DNA of 7,614 nucleotides from Castellaniella sp034007085 (GTDB taxonomy: Bacteria > Pseudomonadota > Gammaproteobacteria > Burkholderiales > Burkholderiaceae_B): NCBI RefSeq assembly GCF_034007085.1, contig NZ_JAVERO010000108.1, positions 1-7,614 on the forward strand, in the 5' to 3' direction. Positions 6,937 through 7,614 of this stretch are shown piece by piece. Both the position numbers and the translations under genes were made by a program. The notes below the pieces were generated by a model. The model was not told where the DNA came from. It did not search any database and saw only the letters and a list, made by a program, of their open reading frames with translations. Positions within the stretch are counted from its first letter, which is position 1; each line of letters opens with the position of its first letter.

Positions 6937-7614
6937 TTACCGCGTCTCGGCGCGGATCACGATCGCCAGTCCCGCCAGCAACGCGGCCAGGCCCGCATAG
7001 GCCAGCGCGCCAGGCCGTTCGCCCACCACCAGCAGAGCCAGCAGAAAAGCGGTGACGGGCTCCATCAGAGCCAGCGACACGCCGGTGGCGGCGCTGATAC
7101 CGCGCAGGCCCGTGCTGAACAGCAGATAGGCGATGCCTGTCGAGACGATCCCCAGAAAACCCACCACCATCCAGCCGGTGGGGGTGATCTGCAAGGCGCC
7201 GGCCCAGAGGGCGGCAGCCGGCAGGGCCAGCAGCGCGCCTACCGAGAAGACGGCCAACGTGCTGACGGCGGGTTCGGAATGCTGTACCAGTTTTTTGTTC
7301 AGCAGGGTGTAGAGGGCATAGCTCAGGCCGGCGCCCAGGCACAGAATGATGCCCAGGGGATCGGCCTGCAGCGCATCGCCGCGGCCGGACACCAGCAGCA
7401 CCCCACCGCCCACGGCCAGCAGCGTGCCCGTCCACCAGCCCGGACCGGGGCGTGCGCCGCCGATCAGTTGCAGCAGGCCGGCCCAGATCGGGCCGCTGCC
7501 GATGGTCAGCGCCGTGCCCACCGCTACCCCCGTGGCCTTCACGCCCGCAAAGAATGTCAGGTTGTAGGCGGCCACGCAGATTCCGGCCCATAGGGCATGA
7601 CGCCAGTCCAGGGC
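6937..7614 (-). CDS. DMT superfamily (EamA domain) inner-membrane transporter, 5' truncated by window edge
   Basis: The minus-strand frame is open from the window edge to a TAA at 6937-6939, giving 225 visible residues. Full EamA proteins have about 300 residues, ten membrane helices and two EamA repeats, so about 70-80 N-terminal residues lie outside. The visible part is strongly hydrophobic with about seven membrane spans. The first two or three complete repeat one (such as ATGVAVGTALTIG and TLLAVGGGVLLVSG). Repeat two follows from about residue 85 (PLGIILCLGAGLSYALYT) and ends with the family-typical EPV (185-187) and GE (198-199) in its penultimate helix region. The GTG at 7575 lies inside this frame and is very unlikely to be the start. 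Family members export or import amino acids, metabolites or drugs; the substrate cannot be told from sequence. The gene converges on typA and has no evident link with the ribosome genes. Confidence 0.88.
   Translation of the reverse strand, partial: ALDWRHALWAGICVAAYNLTFFAGVKATGVAVGTALTIGSGPIWAGLLQLIGGARPGPGWWTGTLLAVGGGVLLVSGRGDALQADPLGIILCLGAGLSYALYTLLNKKLVQHSEPAVSTLAVFSVGALLALPAAALWAGALQITPTGWMVVGFLGIVSTGIAYLLFSTGLRGISAATGVSLALMEPVTAFLLALLVVGERPGALAYAGLAALLAGLAIVIRAETR

Noticed and set aside
6913..7593. A 226-codon plus-strand open frame opposite the transporter gene
   Set aside because: The product is Gln/Arg/Gly/Ala-rich with no domain, while the minus strand encodes clear EamA helices with EPV and GE motifs.
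1..7614. Search for a novel system, mobile element, CRISPR array, tRNA or riboswitch
   Set aside because: The window is almost fully occupied by intact core genes in a familiar order, followed by a common transporter type. The largest gap between genes is 83 nt (6854-6936) and is explained by the hairpin. Nothing supports an accessory or undescribed system.

Overview
This window is a GC-rich (about two thirds G+C by eye) stretch of core bacterial chromosome. It carries the distal part of the nusA-infB operon followed by the end of an unrelated gene. The proteins look most like those of Betaproteobacteria, order Burkholderiales, and probably family Alcaligenaceae (Bordetella/Achromobacter relatives). 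The basis is remembered resemblance of IF2, RbfA and NusA, plus typA lying directly after truB where E. coli has rpsO-pnp. No database search was possible, so the family-level placement is an inference.

Layout on the plus strand: the C-terminal 283 residues of nusA (2-853, start outside the window), infB (909-3815), rbfA (3832-4242), truB (4278-5036) and typA/bipA (5033-6853). Gaps are short (55, 16 and 35 nt), and truB and typA share an ATGA stop/start overlap. I see no terminator or convincing promoter between these genes, so they read as one transcription unit. A perfect 16-bp hairpin at 6877-6913 follows typA. On the other side of it lies the 3' end of a convergent minus-strand gene (6937-7614) for a drug/metabolite (EamA) family membrane transporter. 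Its N-terminal part lies beyond the window.

The five plus-strand genes form a gene-expression set. NusA controls RNA polymerase pausing, termination and antitermination. IF2 places initiator tRNA on the ribosome. RbfA matures the 30S subunit. TruB makes pseudouridine 55 in tRNA. TypA/BipA is a ribosome-binding GTPase linked to 50S assembly and stress or low-temperature growth. The transporter has no evident functional link to them.

All complete genes look intact, with no frameshifts, insertions or missing key residues seen. There is no mobile element, CRISPR array, RNA gene or stretch over 300 nt without a gene. I found no sign of an undescribed system. The points worth a second look are modest: a TruB that stops where the PUA domain would begin, the truB-typA overlap, the weak start context of rbfA, and a possible internal start in infB.
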